Positions 19,423 to 29,046 of a DNA stretch of 64,000 bases are shown piece by piece. Each line of letters starts with the position of its first letter. Position 1 is the first letter of the stretch. The position numbers and the translations under genes are program-made. Origin of the DNA: JAXMAR01 sp046350295 (GTDB taxonomy: Bacteria > Planctomycetota > Planctomycetia > Gemmatales > Gemmataceae); the NCBI GenBank assembly GCA_046350295.1, contig JAXMAR010000016.1, forward strand, positions 78,906 through 142,905, in the 5' to 3' direction. Under the pieces are notes generated by a model that had not been told where the DNA came from, searched no databases, and saw only the letters and a program-made list of their open reading frames with translations.

Positions 19423-20550
19423 TTACCAGGGAACAATGCTTTCTTCGAACTCGCGCGGCACGTGCGTCAGGCGCTCGTGACCGTCCGGCGTGATCAGGAA
19501 GTCATCCTCGATGCGGATGCCGGCGAGGCCGGGAACGTAAATCCCCGGCTCGATCGTGACCACCATGCCGGCCTGAAGGACAACTTCCGACCCAGGGCGC
19601 ATCATCGGCGCCTCGTGGATCATCAGGCCGAAGCCGTGGCCGATGCTGTGGTTGAAGTAGTCGCCGTAGCCGGCGTCGGCGATCAGGGTTCGGGCGGCGG
19701 CGTCCACGTCGCCGCCCTTGACGCCGGGCCGCAACTTCGCGCTCGCGGCGGCCTGGGCCCGCAAGACAACGTCGTAGATTTCTCGGATTGTCGCGAGATC
19801 GGCCGGCGAGCCTGAACCGCCCGGAATCGCTGAATTGTTATGGGTGATGAGAACACGCGTCAAGTCGCTTTTGTACAGTTCGCCCGTCGCTCCCCAGTCG
19901 ACAAGAAGGAGAGGGGCCTCTTCCACCCGATGCCCGGACAGAGGGGCATGAGGCAGCGCGGCCCGGGCGCCCACCGCCACGATCGGCGGGAACGCCGTAC
20001 ACGCTCCCCCGGCGCGCCGCACGTACATCTCGATGGCGTCTCCCAGTTCCTTCTCGGTGTCGGTCGGCCTCAAGCAGGCGCGGAACATCGCGAACGCTTT
20101 CTCGGCGATGTGGATGGCCTGGCGGATCGCGGCGATTTCTCCCTCGTCCTTGGTCGCGCGCAGCCTCTCCACACGGTCGGCGCAGGGCTTGAACTCGACA
20201 CCCGCCGCGTGCTCGCTCAGCCGGGCCAGATCGCCGATCGTCAGGTGTCCCGACTCGACGCCGACGCTCGCGAGCATGAGGCGGTTCAACACGCCACCCG
20301 CCGCTTCCTGCGTGGTTTGTGCCGGCGGGCGAATGTGCGTCTCCAGGCCGGGGCACTCCTCCGCGATTTGGACGGTGTACCGGCCATCGCTGATGAGGAT
20401 GGCGCGTTTGCCGGACAGGAGGAGGTAGCTACTGTCTCCCGAGAAGCCGGTGAGATAGGTGACGTTGACCGGGTTGGTGATGAGGACGGCTTCGATCTCC
20501 TCGCCCGCGATTAGGCGGAGGAGGCGGTCGCGTCGTGCGGCATGCGGCAT
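19423..20550 (-). CDS. Xaa-Pro aminopeptidase (M24 family)
   Basis: A 375-residue two-domain M24 metallopeptidase. The N-terminal creatinase-like domain opens MPHAARRDRLLRLIAGEEIE and has VTYLTGFSGDSSYLLLSG. The catalytic pita-bread domain has the metal ligands in order: Asp in LLLVDWGATGELYKSDLTRV (two Asp), His in HSIGHGFGLMIHEAP, Glu in VVTIEPGIYVPGLAG, and Glu in GIRIEDDFLITPDG. It removes N-terminal residues that precede proline. The start is placed at 20550; sixteen codons upstream are open but do not fit homologues. It is the first gene of the accB-accC unit. Confidence 0.93.
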   Translation of the reverse strand: MPHAARRDRLLRLIAGEEIEAVLITNPVNVTYLTGFSGDSSYLLLSGKRAILISDGRYTVQIAEECPGLETHIRPPAQTTQEAAGGVLNRLMLASVGVESGHLTIGDLARLSEHAAGVEFKPCADRVERLRATKDEGEIAAIRQAIHIAEKAFAMFRACLRPTDTEKELGDAIEMYVRRAGGACTAFPPIVAVGARAALPHAPLSGHRVEEAPLLLVDWGATGELYKSDLTRVLITHNNSAIPGGSGSPADLATIREIYDVVLRAQAAASAKLRPGVKGGDVDAAARTLIADAGYGDYFNHSIGHGFGLMIHEAPMMRPGSEVVLQAGMVVTIEPGIYVPGLAGIRIEDDFLITPDGHERLTHVPREFEESIVPW

Positions 20551-20663
20551 GATTTCCCCTTTCCCCGGAATTATCAGCACAACGATCAAGAAAGGCACAG
20601 GGAAATGCCGATTTTTTTCCAGAAACCCTGAATTGCCGCCGTCTCGGCGCGAAGGAGTCGACT

Positions 20664-21695
20664 GTGCGCAAGCTAATGCTCGCCGTCCTGGTCATGGTGG
20701 CCGGATGCTCCAAGGATGCGGAGGAGCCGGCGCCGGAGCCGACGTTGGACCTTGCGGCAGCGGCGCCTGACAGCGGAACGCCGAAAACACCGGAAGACCC
20801 GCTGGAGAAGATCGACGCCATCATCGCCAAGAACCCCGACGACGCCGAGGCGCTGCGCGAGAAGGGGAACATCTTCTTCACGCAGGACAAGTTCGAGCAG
20901 GCGATCGAGAGCTATTCGGCCGCCCTGGCCGCCAAGAGCGATGCGCGGACCTACTACAACCGGGGCGTCGCCTACACGACCATCGAGGCCTTCGACAAGG
21001 CGATCGCGGACTACGACGACGCGCTGCGCATCAACCCCAAGTATTCTTCCGCCTACTTCAACCGGGCCATCGCGCTGTACCGCAGCGGCAGGACGGCGCA
21101 GGCGATCGGCGACATGACCACGGCCATGGCGCTCGATCCAAAGGACGGTCAGGCCCCACTCAACCGCGGGTTGATGTACATGAGCATCAACTTGACCGAC
21201 AAGGCGCTCGCCGATTTCGACCAGGCCGTGACGCTCAATCCAAAGCTGATCGAGGCGCTCATCAACCGCGGCTATCTGCACCACACCCTTAATGATTTCG
21301 ACGCCGCCATCGCCGACTTCAGCGCCGCATTGAAGATCGACCCCGAAAACGTCCTGGCCCTAAGCAACCGCGCCAACGCCCGCAGCAAGCGCGGTCTGCA
21401 CGATGCCGCTCTGGAGGACATCGACCTGGCCATCGCGCTGGACCCCGCCGATCCGACCTTCTACCTCAACCGCGGCGGCATCCGCGGGGCCAAGGGGGAC
21501 CACGACAAGGCGATCGCCGATTTCAGCGCCGCCATCGGCATCAACCCGAAGCTCGCCGCCGCCTATCGCAACCGCGGCGGCGCCCATCACCATCTCAAGC
21601 ACTACGAGGAAGCGCGGCGCGACTACGAAGAAGCCCAGCGCCTGGAGCCGGGCAACGTGGAAGCGATTCCGGACAAGTATCGCGCCGCGCCGTGA
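20664..21695 (+). CDS. TPR-repeat lipoprotein
   Basis: A 343-residue protein starting at a GTG preceded by GAAGGAG. The N-terminus MRKLMLAVLVMVAGC ends in a lipobox, so Cys15 is probably lipidated. After a Pro/Glu-rich linker, residues about 45-330 form eight tetratricopeptide repeats, each close to 34 residues (for example ARTYYNRGVAYTTIEAFDKA). It is likely a membrane-anchored scaffold for protein contacts; the partner is unknown. It is divergent from the aminopeptidase gene. Confidence 0.85.
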   Translation: MRKLMLAVLVMVAGCSKDAEEPAPEPTLDLAAAAPDSGTPKTPEDPLEKIDAIIAKNPDDAEALREKGNIFFTQDKFEQAIESYSAALAAKSDARTYYNRGVAYTTIEAFDKAIADYDDALRINPKYSSAYFNRAIALYRSGRTAQAIGDMTTAMALDPKDGQAPLNRGLMYMSINLTDKALADFDQAVTLNPKLIEALINRGYLHHTLNDFDAAIADFSAALKIDPENVLALSNRANARSKRGLHDAALEDIDLAIALDPADPTFYLNRGGIRGAKGDHDKAIADFSAAIGINPKLAAAYRNRGGAHHHLKHYEEARRDYEEAQRLEPGNVEAIPDKYRAAP

Positions 21696-21723
21696 GCACA
21701 AAAGGATCGGATTCGAAAGGCAA

Positions 21724-21750
21724 CCAGCGTCGTCGCGCAAGCGACGACGC
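21724..21750. repeat. Palindromic element, copy 1
   Basis: CCAGCGTCGTCGC / GCAAGCGACGACGC is a near-perfect palindrome after the TPR lipoprotein gene. The same sequence, in reverse orientation, occurs at 25429-25458 with one base changed in the shared core. Confidence 0.7.
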
Positions 21751-21786
21751 GGCGGCTGCTTTCCCGGCGCCGATCCGGATCGCCAC

Positions 21787-22236
21787 CTAAAACTTCTTGT
21801 ACTGCAACCACTTCCCGTTCAAATTCAGCACCATCCGCGGCACGCCCGCCGGCTCCTCGACTTTCTTGATGTCGATCGACATGTCGATGGCGCTCATGAT
21901 GCCGTCGCCGAACAGTTCGTGGGCCACGTCCTTGAGCACGGGGCCGTACAGCATCACCGCTTCGTAGAGCCGGTAGAGGAATGGATCGGTCGGCGGCCAC
22001 GGTTGCGCCGGCGTGCGATGCGGCGCCTTCATCAGCGCGGCTTTCGCCTGCTCCGAGAGGCCGAGCGTCCGGGCCAGGCCGTCGGCTTCCTCGGCGGTGG
22101 CCTGGCCGTAGCCGTAGACGAGCATGGCGGCGTAGACGGGATTGCGGCCGATGGCGGCGCCGATCTTGGGCCAGGTCAGGCCGAGGCGGTCTTTGCCTTC
22201 GAGTCCGAGCGCGCGGACCTCTTCACGCGTAAGCAT
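21787..22236 (-). CDS. cynS: Cyanate hydratase (cyanase)
   Basis: A 149-residue protein of normal cyanase length. The N-terminal helical domain (LTWPKIGAAIGRNPVYAAML) is followed by the catalytic domain, with the triad Arg89 and Glu92 in LYRLYEAVMLYG and Ser115 in FGDGIMSAIDMSID, ending LNGKWLQYKKF. Cyanase converts cyanate and bicarbonate to ammonia and CO2 as a decamer in the cytoplasm. Neither the carbonic anhydrase nor the cyanate transporter often found with it is adjacent. It may use cyanate formed inside the cell from urea or carbamoyl phosphate. The DinB gene lies 60 bases upstream on the same strand. Confidence 0.96.
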   Translation of the reverse strand: MLTREEVRALGLEGKDRLGLTWPKIGAAIGRNPVYAAMLVYGYGQATAEEADGLARTLGLSEQAKAALMKAPHRTPAQPWPPTDPFLYRLYEAVMLYGPVLKDVAHELFGDGIMSAIDMSIDIKKVEEPAGVPRMVLNLNGKWLQYKKF

Positions 22237-22296
22237 GGTGTCACCTTGAAGCGGTTGGGAGAGGTGGAGGTAGTCTAAGCGCCGGCCAACGGGTCG

Positions 22297-22800
22297 TCAC
22301 GTGTCGTCGCCCGAAGGCCCGTACATCCCCGGAACGGGCACGTCGTTGAGGCGCAGGTAGACGCACAGCACGGCGCGGTGGTGGACCATGTGATTGAAGA
22401 CGAAGGTGCGGAGCACGGCGGAGCGCGGCATGGTGAAGAGCGTCTGGCCGCCTTTCAGCAGCGACCAGCCGGCCGCCATCTGCTCGTCCGTGGCCGCGGC
22501 CAGGGCCTTTCGAGCGGCGGCGACGTTGCGATCGAAGGTGTCGAGGAGCGCTTGCCGTGTCGCCAGCTTCGGGGTTTGGTAGCGCGGTCCGTCGGTCGGG
22601 GCGATGTCGAGCGAGGTTCCGCTCAGTGTCCACGTGATCCAGCTCGGAATGTCGGCCAGGTGGTTGGCGTTCCAGCCGATGGTGTTGGACTTCGGATGAG
22701 GCCGCCAGTCGAGCTTGTCTTCGGGGACGCGCTCAAGGACCTTCCGCGTGTTGGCGGTTTCCTGGTCGAACTCGGGGAGAAGCGTCGCGGCGTGGGACAT
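22297..22800 (-). CDS. DinB-family protein
   Basis: A 167-residue protein that matches the DinB/YfiT four-helix fold: LLPEFDQETANTRKVLERVP near the start, then DWRPHPKSNTIGWNANHLAD, and VFNHMVHHRAVLCVYLRLND at the C-terminus. The three metal-binding histidines fit HLAD and MVHHRA. Family members are metal-dependent transferases, often using thiols such as bacillithiol; the substrate cannot be told. It lies between the ferredoxin gene (72 bases upstream) and cynS. Confidence 0.88.
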   Translation of the reverse strand: MSHAATLLPEFDQETANTRKVLERVPEDKLDWRPHPKSNTIGWNANHLADIPSWITWTLSGTSLDIAPTDGPRYQTPKLATRQALLDTFDRNVAAARKALAAATDEQMAAGWSLLKGGQTLFTMPRSAVLRTFVFNHMVHHRAVLCVYLRLNDVPVPGMYGPSGDDT

Positions 22801-22871
22801 GGATCTTCAAGGGGTTCGGGTGAAGGGATGCTGTCCGCCCGGTTCTGCGAACCGGGGCTAAACAAGGACAA

Positions 22872-23234
22872 TTAGTCTTTCGTCGTCCACTGCACGGGCT
22901 GCGGCTGGATGTCGTCCAGGGGCCGCTTGCCGGCGTCCGGCCGGCCGCTACCGGCGAGACGGCTGATGGCGCGGACGGTCATGTCGTGATCGCAGACGAT
23001 CTGGCAGCTCAGGCGCACACCGCTCAGACCACGGGCCGCGAGCACCTGCTTCTCGGCGACCGTCATCCGGTCCGGCTCGCCGCTCGTGAATTCGACCCGG
23101 CATGTCGTGCAGCGGGCGTTGCCGCCACAGGCGTGCAGCTGGTCGATCTTCGCGTCGTCCTCGAGCGCGAGGACGAGACGCTTGCCGGCGGGAACCTCGA
23201 AATCCCCCACGCCTTCCACGGTCAGCTTCGGCAT
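22872..23234 (-). CDS. [2Fe-2S] ferredoxin
   Basis: A 120-residue plant-type ferredoxin: an N-terminal beta-grasp (LTVEGVGDFEVPAGKRLVLA) and the cluster motif ACGGNARCTTCRVEF with three cysteines, plus the fourth in VRLSCQIVCDH. The C-terminal 30 residues (about 90-120) are an extra polar tail. It would pass single electrons in the cytoplasm. No obvious partner oxygenase or reductase is next to it. The gene lies between ribH and dinB on the same strand with short gaps. Confidence 0.9.
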   Translation of the reverse strand: MPKLTVEGVGDFEVPAGKRLVLALEDDAKIDQLHACGGNARCTTCRVEFTSGEPDRMTVAEKQVLAARGLSGVRLSCQIVCDHDMTVRAISRLAGSGRPDAGKRPLDDIQPQPVQWTTKD

Positions 23235-23288
23235 GACGTCTCCTTGTGCAAGCGGGCGAATATGGACTGACGAGAGAATTGTAGCGCG

Positions 23289-23732
23289 TCAACCCTCGAA
23301 AAGCTCCTTCCGGAGACCGCGCAACGTCCCCCAGTTCTTGAACGCCGCCCGCGCCGCCGCCCGCGCGTACGCCTCACACCGCGCTTCCGCCTGCTCCCCC
23401 GTGGCGCCGGGCCCAATGATGCCAATGCCGACCGGCTTCTGATACGTGAGCTGTAGCTGCACGAGAGCGGAATGGACCGCATGTCCCATCACCTCGCCGT
23501 GCAGCGTCTCGCCGCGCTCGATGTAGCCGAGGACGACGAGGGCGTCGATCGCCTCGTGGCTCAGCAGCAGATCGGCGATCACCGGGATCTCGTAAGAGCC
23601 GGGGACCTTCACGGTGCGCGACAGCGTCGCCCCCGCCAGGCGCAGCTCATCCGCGGCCGCCGCGATCATGCGGGCGACGAGCGGCTCGTTGAACTCCGCC
23701 GCGAGAATAGCGAGCGATGCCGTATCGGCCAT
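23289..23732 (-). CDS. ribH: 6,7-dimethyl-8-ribityllumazine synthase
   Basis: A 147-residue protein with lumazine synthase motifs: VKVPGSYEIPVIADLLL (substrate loop), LVVLGYIERGETLHGEVMGH (the GETxH phosphate and catalytic His loop) and GIIGPGATGEQAEARCEAYA. It joins the ribityl-pyrimidine with dihydroxybutanone phosphate in riboflavin synthesis and usually forms a 60-mer or pentamer shell. The start at 23732 (MADTASLAILAAEFN) fits homologues; an upstream extension is non-coding. No other rib gene is nearby. Confidence 0.93.
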   Translation of the reverse strand: MADTASLAILAAEFNEPLVARMIAAAADELRLAGATLSRTVKVPGSYEIPVIADLLLSHEAIDALVVLGYIERGETLHGEVMGHAVHSALVQLQLTYQKPVGIGIIGPGATGEQAEARCEAYARAAARAAFKNWGTLRGLRKELFEG

Positions 23733-23851
23733 GGTTGTCTCCCGTTCATCAGCGTAGGTGGAAGGCCACCGAAGTGGCAACCGGGCAAACCTTTCCTCCC
23801 CCCAAATCGTTCTGACAATGACTCTGTATCCTCTTTGCAAGGAGTCCCGCC

Positions 23852-25405
23852 ATGCCACGCACCTTCCTGTTAACGGCCGTCGCCGCGCTCGTTCTCCATC
23901 CTGCCGCGTTTGCCCAGGATGACAAGGAAACCGCCGTCAAGAGCCGCATCGTTTCGCTCTCTCTCTTCAAGAACGGCCTCGCGGTCGTCAAGCGCGAAGT
24001 GAAGGTCGACGGCGCCGGCGTTTACCGCCTCGATCGCGTGCCGGAGGCGATCCACGGCACTTTCTGGATCGAAAGCAACGCCCCCGTCGAAGCGAGCGTG
24101 AAGACGCGCGACGTCGAGTTGGCGGACGATCAACTGCCCGAAGGCTCGCTCCAGGAGATCTTCGCGGGCAAGAAGGTGACGGTGTCCTTCACCGGCGCCA
24201 AATCGCCTCCCGCTACCGGAACCGTCGTCAAGGTGGCGCCGCGCAGCCGCGAAGATCGGCCGTCGGCCACAACCGACCGCTTCCTGGTGCTCAAGACCGC
24301 CAAGGGTCTGTTGTACGTCAGCGCCGGCGAGATCGCCGCCATCGAGACCGAAGAGGCGGGGGGCAAGGCGACCCGGCGGCAGGCGGCGCTCCTGTTGACC
24401 ATCGGCAAGACCGAAAAGGCGCCGAGCGTCTTCATCTCCTACCTGGCCCACGGTCTCGCCTGGGCGCCGAGCTATCGCCTCGATGTCAGCGATCCGAAGA
24501 CGATGGACATCGAGATGGCCGCCGTCCTGCGCAACGAGATGGCCGACTTCGCCGACGCGGAGGTCAGCCTGATCTCCGGCTATCCGAGCGTCGAGTTCGC
24601 CCAGGTCGCCTCGCCGCTCCAGGCCCACGCCACCTGGCAGCGCTTCTTCCAGGAGATCGCGGGCGGCGGCGACCGCTACGATCATTCGATCCTGACGCAA
24701 AAGCTGCTGGCGAACACCGTCGCCCCCATCCGCCGCCCGACCCTCGGCGCCGTGCCCGAAGGCGAAGGCGTCGACCTGCACTTCGAGCCGATCGGCAAGC
24801 GCTCGCTCAAGGACGGCGAGGCCCTGTCACTCACCGTCGGCAAGAACACGACCGACTATGAGCGGATCGTCGAATGGACGGTCAACCGCGCCGGCTTCGA
24901 TTACGGATTGCGCGAGGCCGGCAAGGACGACATGTGGGACACGCTCGCCTTCAAGAACCCGTTCAAGTTTCCGCTGACGACGGCGCCTGCCATGATCGTC
25001 GAGAAAGGCCGCTTCAATGGCGAGCGCACCTGCTACTGGACCAACGTGGGGGAAGAGACACGCGTGAAGGTGACGCGCTCGCTCAGCATCCGCACGGCCA
25101 GCTCCGAGGAGCTCGACAAGTCCCGGCCCCTCGAACGCGTCGCCGTCGGCCGCCGCGACTACAGCCGCATTTACCTGAAGGGGGAGCTGACGCTCAACAA
25201 CCACCGCAAGGAGACGGTGAAGGTCTGGATCAGCTACAACGTCCGCGGCCAGGTGCTCGACACGGAAGGCGATCCGCGCATCACCCTCCAGCCGGGCAGC
25301 CTGACGGACGTCAACCCCATGAACCAGGTGGTCTGGCTGGTGACGCTGAAGTCGGGCGAGGAAAAGCGAGTTCGCTACGGGTACAGCACGCTGGTGGATC
25401 GCTGA
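23852..25405 (+). CDS. Exported DUF4139-like protein
   Basis: A 517-residue protein with a signal peptide (FLLTAVAALVLHPAAFAQ). The body resembles DUF4139 proteins: VSLSLFKNGLAVVKREVKVD with YRLDRVPEAIHGTFWIES near the N-terminus, and YLAHGLAWAPSYRLDVSD, AVLRNEMADFADAEVSLISG, and KVWISYNVRGQVLDTEG later, all rich in beta strands. Function is unknown; such proteins are extracytoplasmic and may be surface adhesins or assembly factors. It is divergent from ribH by about 120 bases and is followed by a strong hairpin. Confidence 0.8.
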   Translation: MPRTFLLTAVAALVLHPAAFAQDDKETAVKSRIVSLSLFKNGLAVVKREVKVDGAGVYRLDRVPEAIHGTFWIESNAPVEASVKTRDVELADDQLPEGSLQEIFAGKKVTVSFTGAKSPPATGTVVKVAPRSREDRPSATTDRFLVLKTAKGLLYVSAGEIAAIETEEAGGKATRRQAALLLTIGKTEKAPSVFISYLAHGLAWAPSYRLDVSDPKTMDIEMAAVLRNEMADFADAEVSLISGYPSVEFAQVASPLQAHATWQRFFQEIAGGGDRYDHSILTQKLLANTVAPIRRPTLGAVPEGEGVDLHFEPIGKRSLKDGEALSLTVGKNTTDYERIVEWTVNRAGFDYGLREAGKDDMWDTLAFKNPFKFPLTTAPAMIVEKGRFNGERTCYWTNVGEETRVKVTRSLSIRTASSEELDKSRPLERVAVGRRDYSRIYLKGELTLNNHRKETVKVWISYNVRGQVLDTEGDPRITLQPGSLTDVNPMNQVVWLVTLKSGEEKRVRYGYSTLVDR

Positions 25406-25420
25406 ACGTCGACAAAGCAT

Positions 25421-25470
25421 ACGAAGGACCAGCGTCATCGCTTGCGCGACGACGCTGGTCCTTCGTGTTT
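25421..25470. terminator. Hairpin between convergent genes; palindromic element copy 2
   Basis: ACGAAGGACCAGCGTC (25421-25436) pairs perfectly with GACGCTGGTCCTTCGT (25451-25466), and GTTTT follows. It separates the ends of the DUF4139 gene and thiC and can serve both. Its core 25429-25458 is the same element as at 21724-21750, in the opposite orientation. Confidence 0.75.
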
Positions 25471-26778
<1,308 letters not shown>

Positions 26779-26796
26779 AGGTTCTCCTTGTCGCAG

Positions 26797-26886
26797 GCGA
26801 GCCGGGCGGCGTAAGCCCCGGAGGAAGTCTCGGGAACAGGTTTTGTTACTCCATGGCACTCCGGGGGCTTGCGCCGCCCGGCTCGC
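26797..26886. repeat. Inverted-repeat element between thiC and the membrane protein gene
   Basis: Arms 26797-26823 (GCGAGCCGGGCGGCGTAAGC...) and 26859-26886 (...GCGCCGCCCGGCTCGC) form an imperfect 27-base inverted repeat around a 35-base, AT-richer loop. No T-run follows, so read-through into thiC is possible. Confidence 0.8.
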
Positions 26887-26892
26887 CGGCCC

Positions 26893-27360
26893 TCACACAG
26901 GCTCAATCGGTAAGACCACGCTGTACACCCAGGCGATGGGTCCCTTGCTCCAGAGGCCGGTGACGGCATCCACAAGGTAAAGGACGATCAGCGGCAGGGC
27001 GATGTAGAGAGTAAACGTGCTCAGGCCGTCGAGCAGGTCGCTGAAGCCGAAGTAGTACGTCATGATCCAGGCGCCGGCGGGGATGTAGCCGGCGACCATG
27101 ACGAGATGAATGATGCCGGCGGGAAAGGCGAGACTGTCGACAAAGAACCAGTCGAGGAAGACGAAGCCAAGGGTAACGAGGCCGAACATGAAGGCGGCCC
27201 AGCCGGAGCGGATCCACATCTCGTCGCTATCGATTTCCAGCTCTTTAGGGCCGTTGCGCACCTTGTAAGCGAGGGCGGCGAAGACGACGTTGACGGGGAA
27301 CAACAGCGCAACCGTCACCATCCAGGCGAACAGGCCCCGAAAAAAGGCGAACAATTCCAT
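26893..27360 (-). CDS. Uncharacterised four-helix membrane protein, TPP-controlled
   Basis: A 155-residue protein with four hydrophobic segments: about residues 9-31 (LFAWMVTVALLFPVNVVFAA), 50-72 (WAAFMFGLVTLGFVFLDWFF), 75-100 (LAFPAGIIHLVMVAGYIPAG), and 115-135 (LYIALPLIVLYLVDAV). A charged loop (KVRNGPKELEIDSDEMW) follows the first. I do not recognise a family. It is the first gene behind a TPP riboswitch and is followed by thiC, so it should be expressed when thiamine diphosphate is low. A role in thiamine or precursor uptake is a reasonable guess; it is shorter than the known ThiT, YuaJ or PnuT transporters, and no energy-coupling ATPase is nearby. Confidence 0.75.
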   Translation of the reverse strand: MELFAFFRGLFAWMVTVALLFPVNVVFAALAYKVRNGPKELEIDSDEMWIRSGWAAFMFGLVTLGFVFLDWFFVDSLAFPAGIIHLVMVAGYIPAGAWIMTYYFGFSDLLDGLSTFTLYIALPLIVLYLVDAVTGLWSKGPIAWVYSVVLPIEPV

Positions 27361-27495
27361 GGACGGCCGATCTACCTAGAAAACAAAAAGGGGACGCGAC
27401 TCTTTTCTTGCCGCGAGTGCACGGGGACACGGTGTTGGGGAGAACGCGTCTGGATATCGACCGGAGGGTCGGAGTGGGCAAGAACGGATATCGCT

Positions 27496-27570
27496 TTCCC
27501 ACGCCGGCATGACCCGGATCAGGTCCCAGGGTGTGTTCTCAGTCCGCCCGACAAGAGCGGACACCCCTAG
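27496..27570 (-). promoter_or_regulatory. TPP (thi-box) riboswitch
   Basis: Read on the minus strand, it contains the pyrimidine-sensing core CTGAGA (27542-27537), ACACCC, and then the pyrophosphate-helix signature ACCTGATCCGGGTCATGCC (27524-27506), followed by GGCGTGGGAAAG. The 5' strand AGGGGTGTCC closes P1. This is the thi-box consensus, which binds thiamine diphosphate and shuts expression off. It lies about 135 bases upstream of the membrane protein gene that precedes thiC. Confidence 0.93.
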
Positions 27571-27637
27571 CGATCACGGGGATTGTAGGCTGGGAAGGGG
27601 GCGCCAGCAAGGACGCTCTGCGCCCCGCCGGCCAACC

Positions 27638-28768
27638 TCAACTACCGTCACGGTCATGCGTGGCACGCCCCACCCAGAGCAGCGGGTCCGCCTCTTTCTG
27701 GCTTCCCCAGATATGCACATCCGAAAACTGCCCGGCCAGCAGCGTCGCCAACTCTTCCACGCCACACCGCTCCGTCGCATGATGGCCCGGCAGCACCAGG
27801 CAAAGGCCGTGCGCCTGCGCGTGCAGACAATCGTGAAAGCGCGCCTCGCCGGTGAGCAGCACGTCTGCCCTGCCGAAGGCCGCGCCGATCAACTCGCCGC
27901 CGGCGCCGCAAACGATCGCTACTTTGCGCACCAGACGCGTCGGGTCGCCGACGATATGGGCGCCCTCCGCCCCCAGTCGCGCCGCAACTACCTTCGCGAA
28001 AGCGTCCAACCGTTGCGCCGCAAGAAGCGCCCCCACCCGGCCGACTCCCAGGCGACCGGCGCTGGGCCGCAGCGGATACACTTCGAACGCCGGCTCCTCG
28101 TACGAATGGGCTCTGCGCATCGCCCGCACCGCTTCTTCCGACTTCGCCTCGGGACAGAGAACCTCCAGCCGCCACTCATCCACCTCCTCGCGTCGTCCTT
28201 TGACGCCGATGGTGGGGCTTGTCTCTTCCGAGCCGAAGAACGTCCCTTTGCCCGGCAGGCGGAAACTGCACTGCGTGTACTTGCCGATCACGCCGGCCCC
28301 GGCTCCAAACAGCGCGTCCGATACCCTGGCCAGGTCCTGGTCCGGCACGAACACGACGATCTTGCACTGCCGCGTCTCTTCCAGATGCTGCAGGGGCTGC
28401 ACGTCCTCCAAACCCAGCCGGCGCGCCAGCATGTCATTGATACCGCCGGCCGTGTTGTCGAAGCTGGTGTGCGGCGAGTAGACGGCGACGCCCGCCCGCG
28501 CCAGCCGGTAGAGCATGCCCCCTTCCGGCGTGTCCGAGGTCAGACGCTTGGCGCCGCGAAAAAGAATGGGATGATGCGCGACGACGAGGTCGGCCTTTTC
28601 GGCGATCGCCTCGGCCGCGCTCTCCGGCGTTACCGTCAAACAGGTCATCACGCGTTCGACGTTCGCCTCCCGCTCGCCGAGCAAGAGGCCCACGTTGTCC
28701 CAGTCGGCCGCCAGACGGCTCGGGGCGAAGTCAGCCAAGAAACGGCAGAAATCGGCGACAGTCGGCAT
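27638..28768 (-). CDS. Nif3-like dinuclear metal-centre protein
   Basis: A 376-residue Nif3 (YqfO/YbgI) family protein. N-terminal half: DWDNVGLLLGEREANVERVM, then LVVAHHPILFRGAKRL, which holds metal-binding histidines, and PHTSFDNTAGGINDMLARRL. C-terminal half: RADVLLTGEARFHDCLHAQA and LPGHHATERCGVEELA, with further ligands. Residues about 130-235 (KIVVFVPDQDLARVSDALFG, then AHSYEEPAFEVYPL) are the PII/CutA-like insert seen in long family members. It forms a toroidal hexamer with a dimetal site; relatives are linked to GTP cyclohydrolase activity, but the physiological role is unclear. It is transcribed toward the riboswitch locus with its own start. Confidence 0.92.
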   Translation of the reverse strand: MPTVADFCRFLADFAPSRLAADWDNVGLLLGEREANVERVMTCLTVTPESAAEAIAEKADLVVAHHPILFRGAKRLTSDTPEGGMLYRLARAGVAVYSPHTSFDNTAGGINDMLARRLGLEDVQPLQHLEETRQCKIVVFVPDQDLARVSDALFGAGAGVIGKYTQCSFRLPGKGTFFGSEETSPTIGVKGRREEVDEWRLEVLCPEAKSEEAVRAMRRAHSYEEPAFEVYPLRPSAGRLGVGRVGALLAAQRLDAFAKVVAARLGAEGAHIVGDPTRLVRKVAIVCGAGGELIGAAFGRADVLLTGEARFHDCLHAQAHGLCLVLPGHHATERCGVEELATLLAGQFSDVHIWGSQKEADPLLWVGRATHDRDGS

Positions 28769-28823
28769 TGGTCACTCTCGCCCGTTCAGATTGTCAAAAC
28801 GGGGACGCGACGCCTCGAACCGG

Positions 28824-29045
28824 CTAGCGGCTCTTGCGCGTCGGCGTACACAGGATCGTGAGGATGAGCGCCATCAGGCCGCCGGCCAACGCATACTGGA
28901 AGATCGGCGGCGCCGGACCTGTCGAGGATGGGGCCGCAGGGGCGGCCGGCGTGGTTGGCGGCGGCGTCGGCTGCGCATCGACCAACGCGGGCGCGGCAAG
29001 CGCCAGACACAGGAGCAGCACCAGGGCCGGAAGTCGCCCGCTCAC
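28824..29045 (-). CDS. Small exported or membrane-anchored protein
   Basis: A 73-residue protein starting at a GTG that lies 1 base after the epimerase stop. It has a signal-like helix (LPALVLLLCLALAAPALVDA), a Thr/Pro/Ala-rich linker, and a second hydrophobic helix (FQYALAGGLMALILTILC) followed by PTRKSR. A signal peptide, proline-rich spacer and one membrane helix are all that can be seen. The tight spacing indicates translation coupled to the epimerase. Function unknown. Confidence 0.6.
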   Translation of the reverse strand: MSGRLPALVLLLCLALAAPALVDAQPTPPPTTPAAPAAPSSTGPAPPIFQYALAGGLMALILTILCTPTRKSR

Positions 29046-29046
29046 C

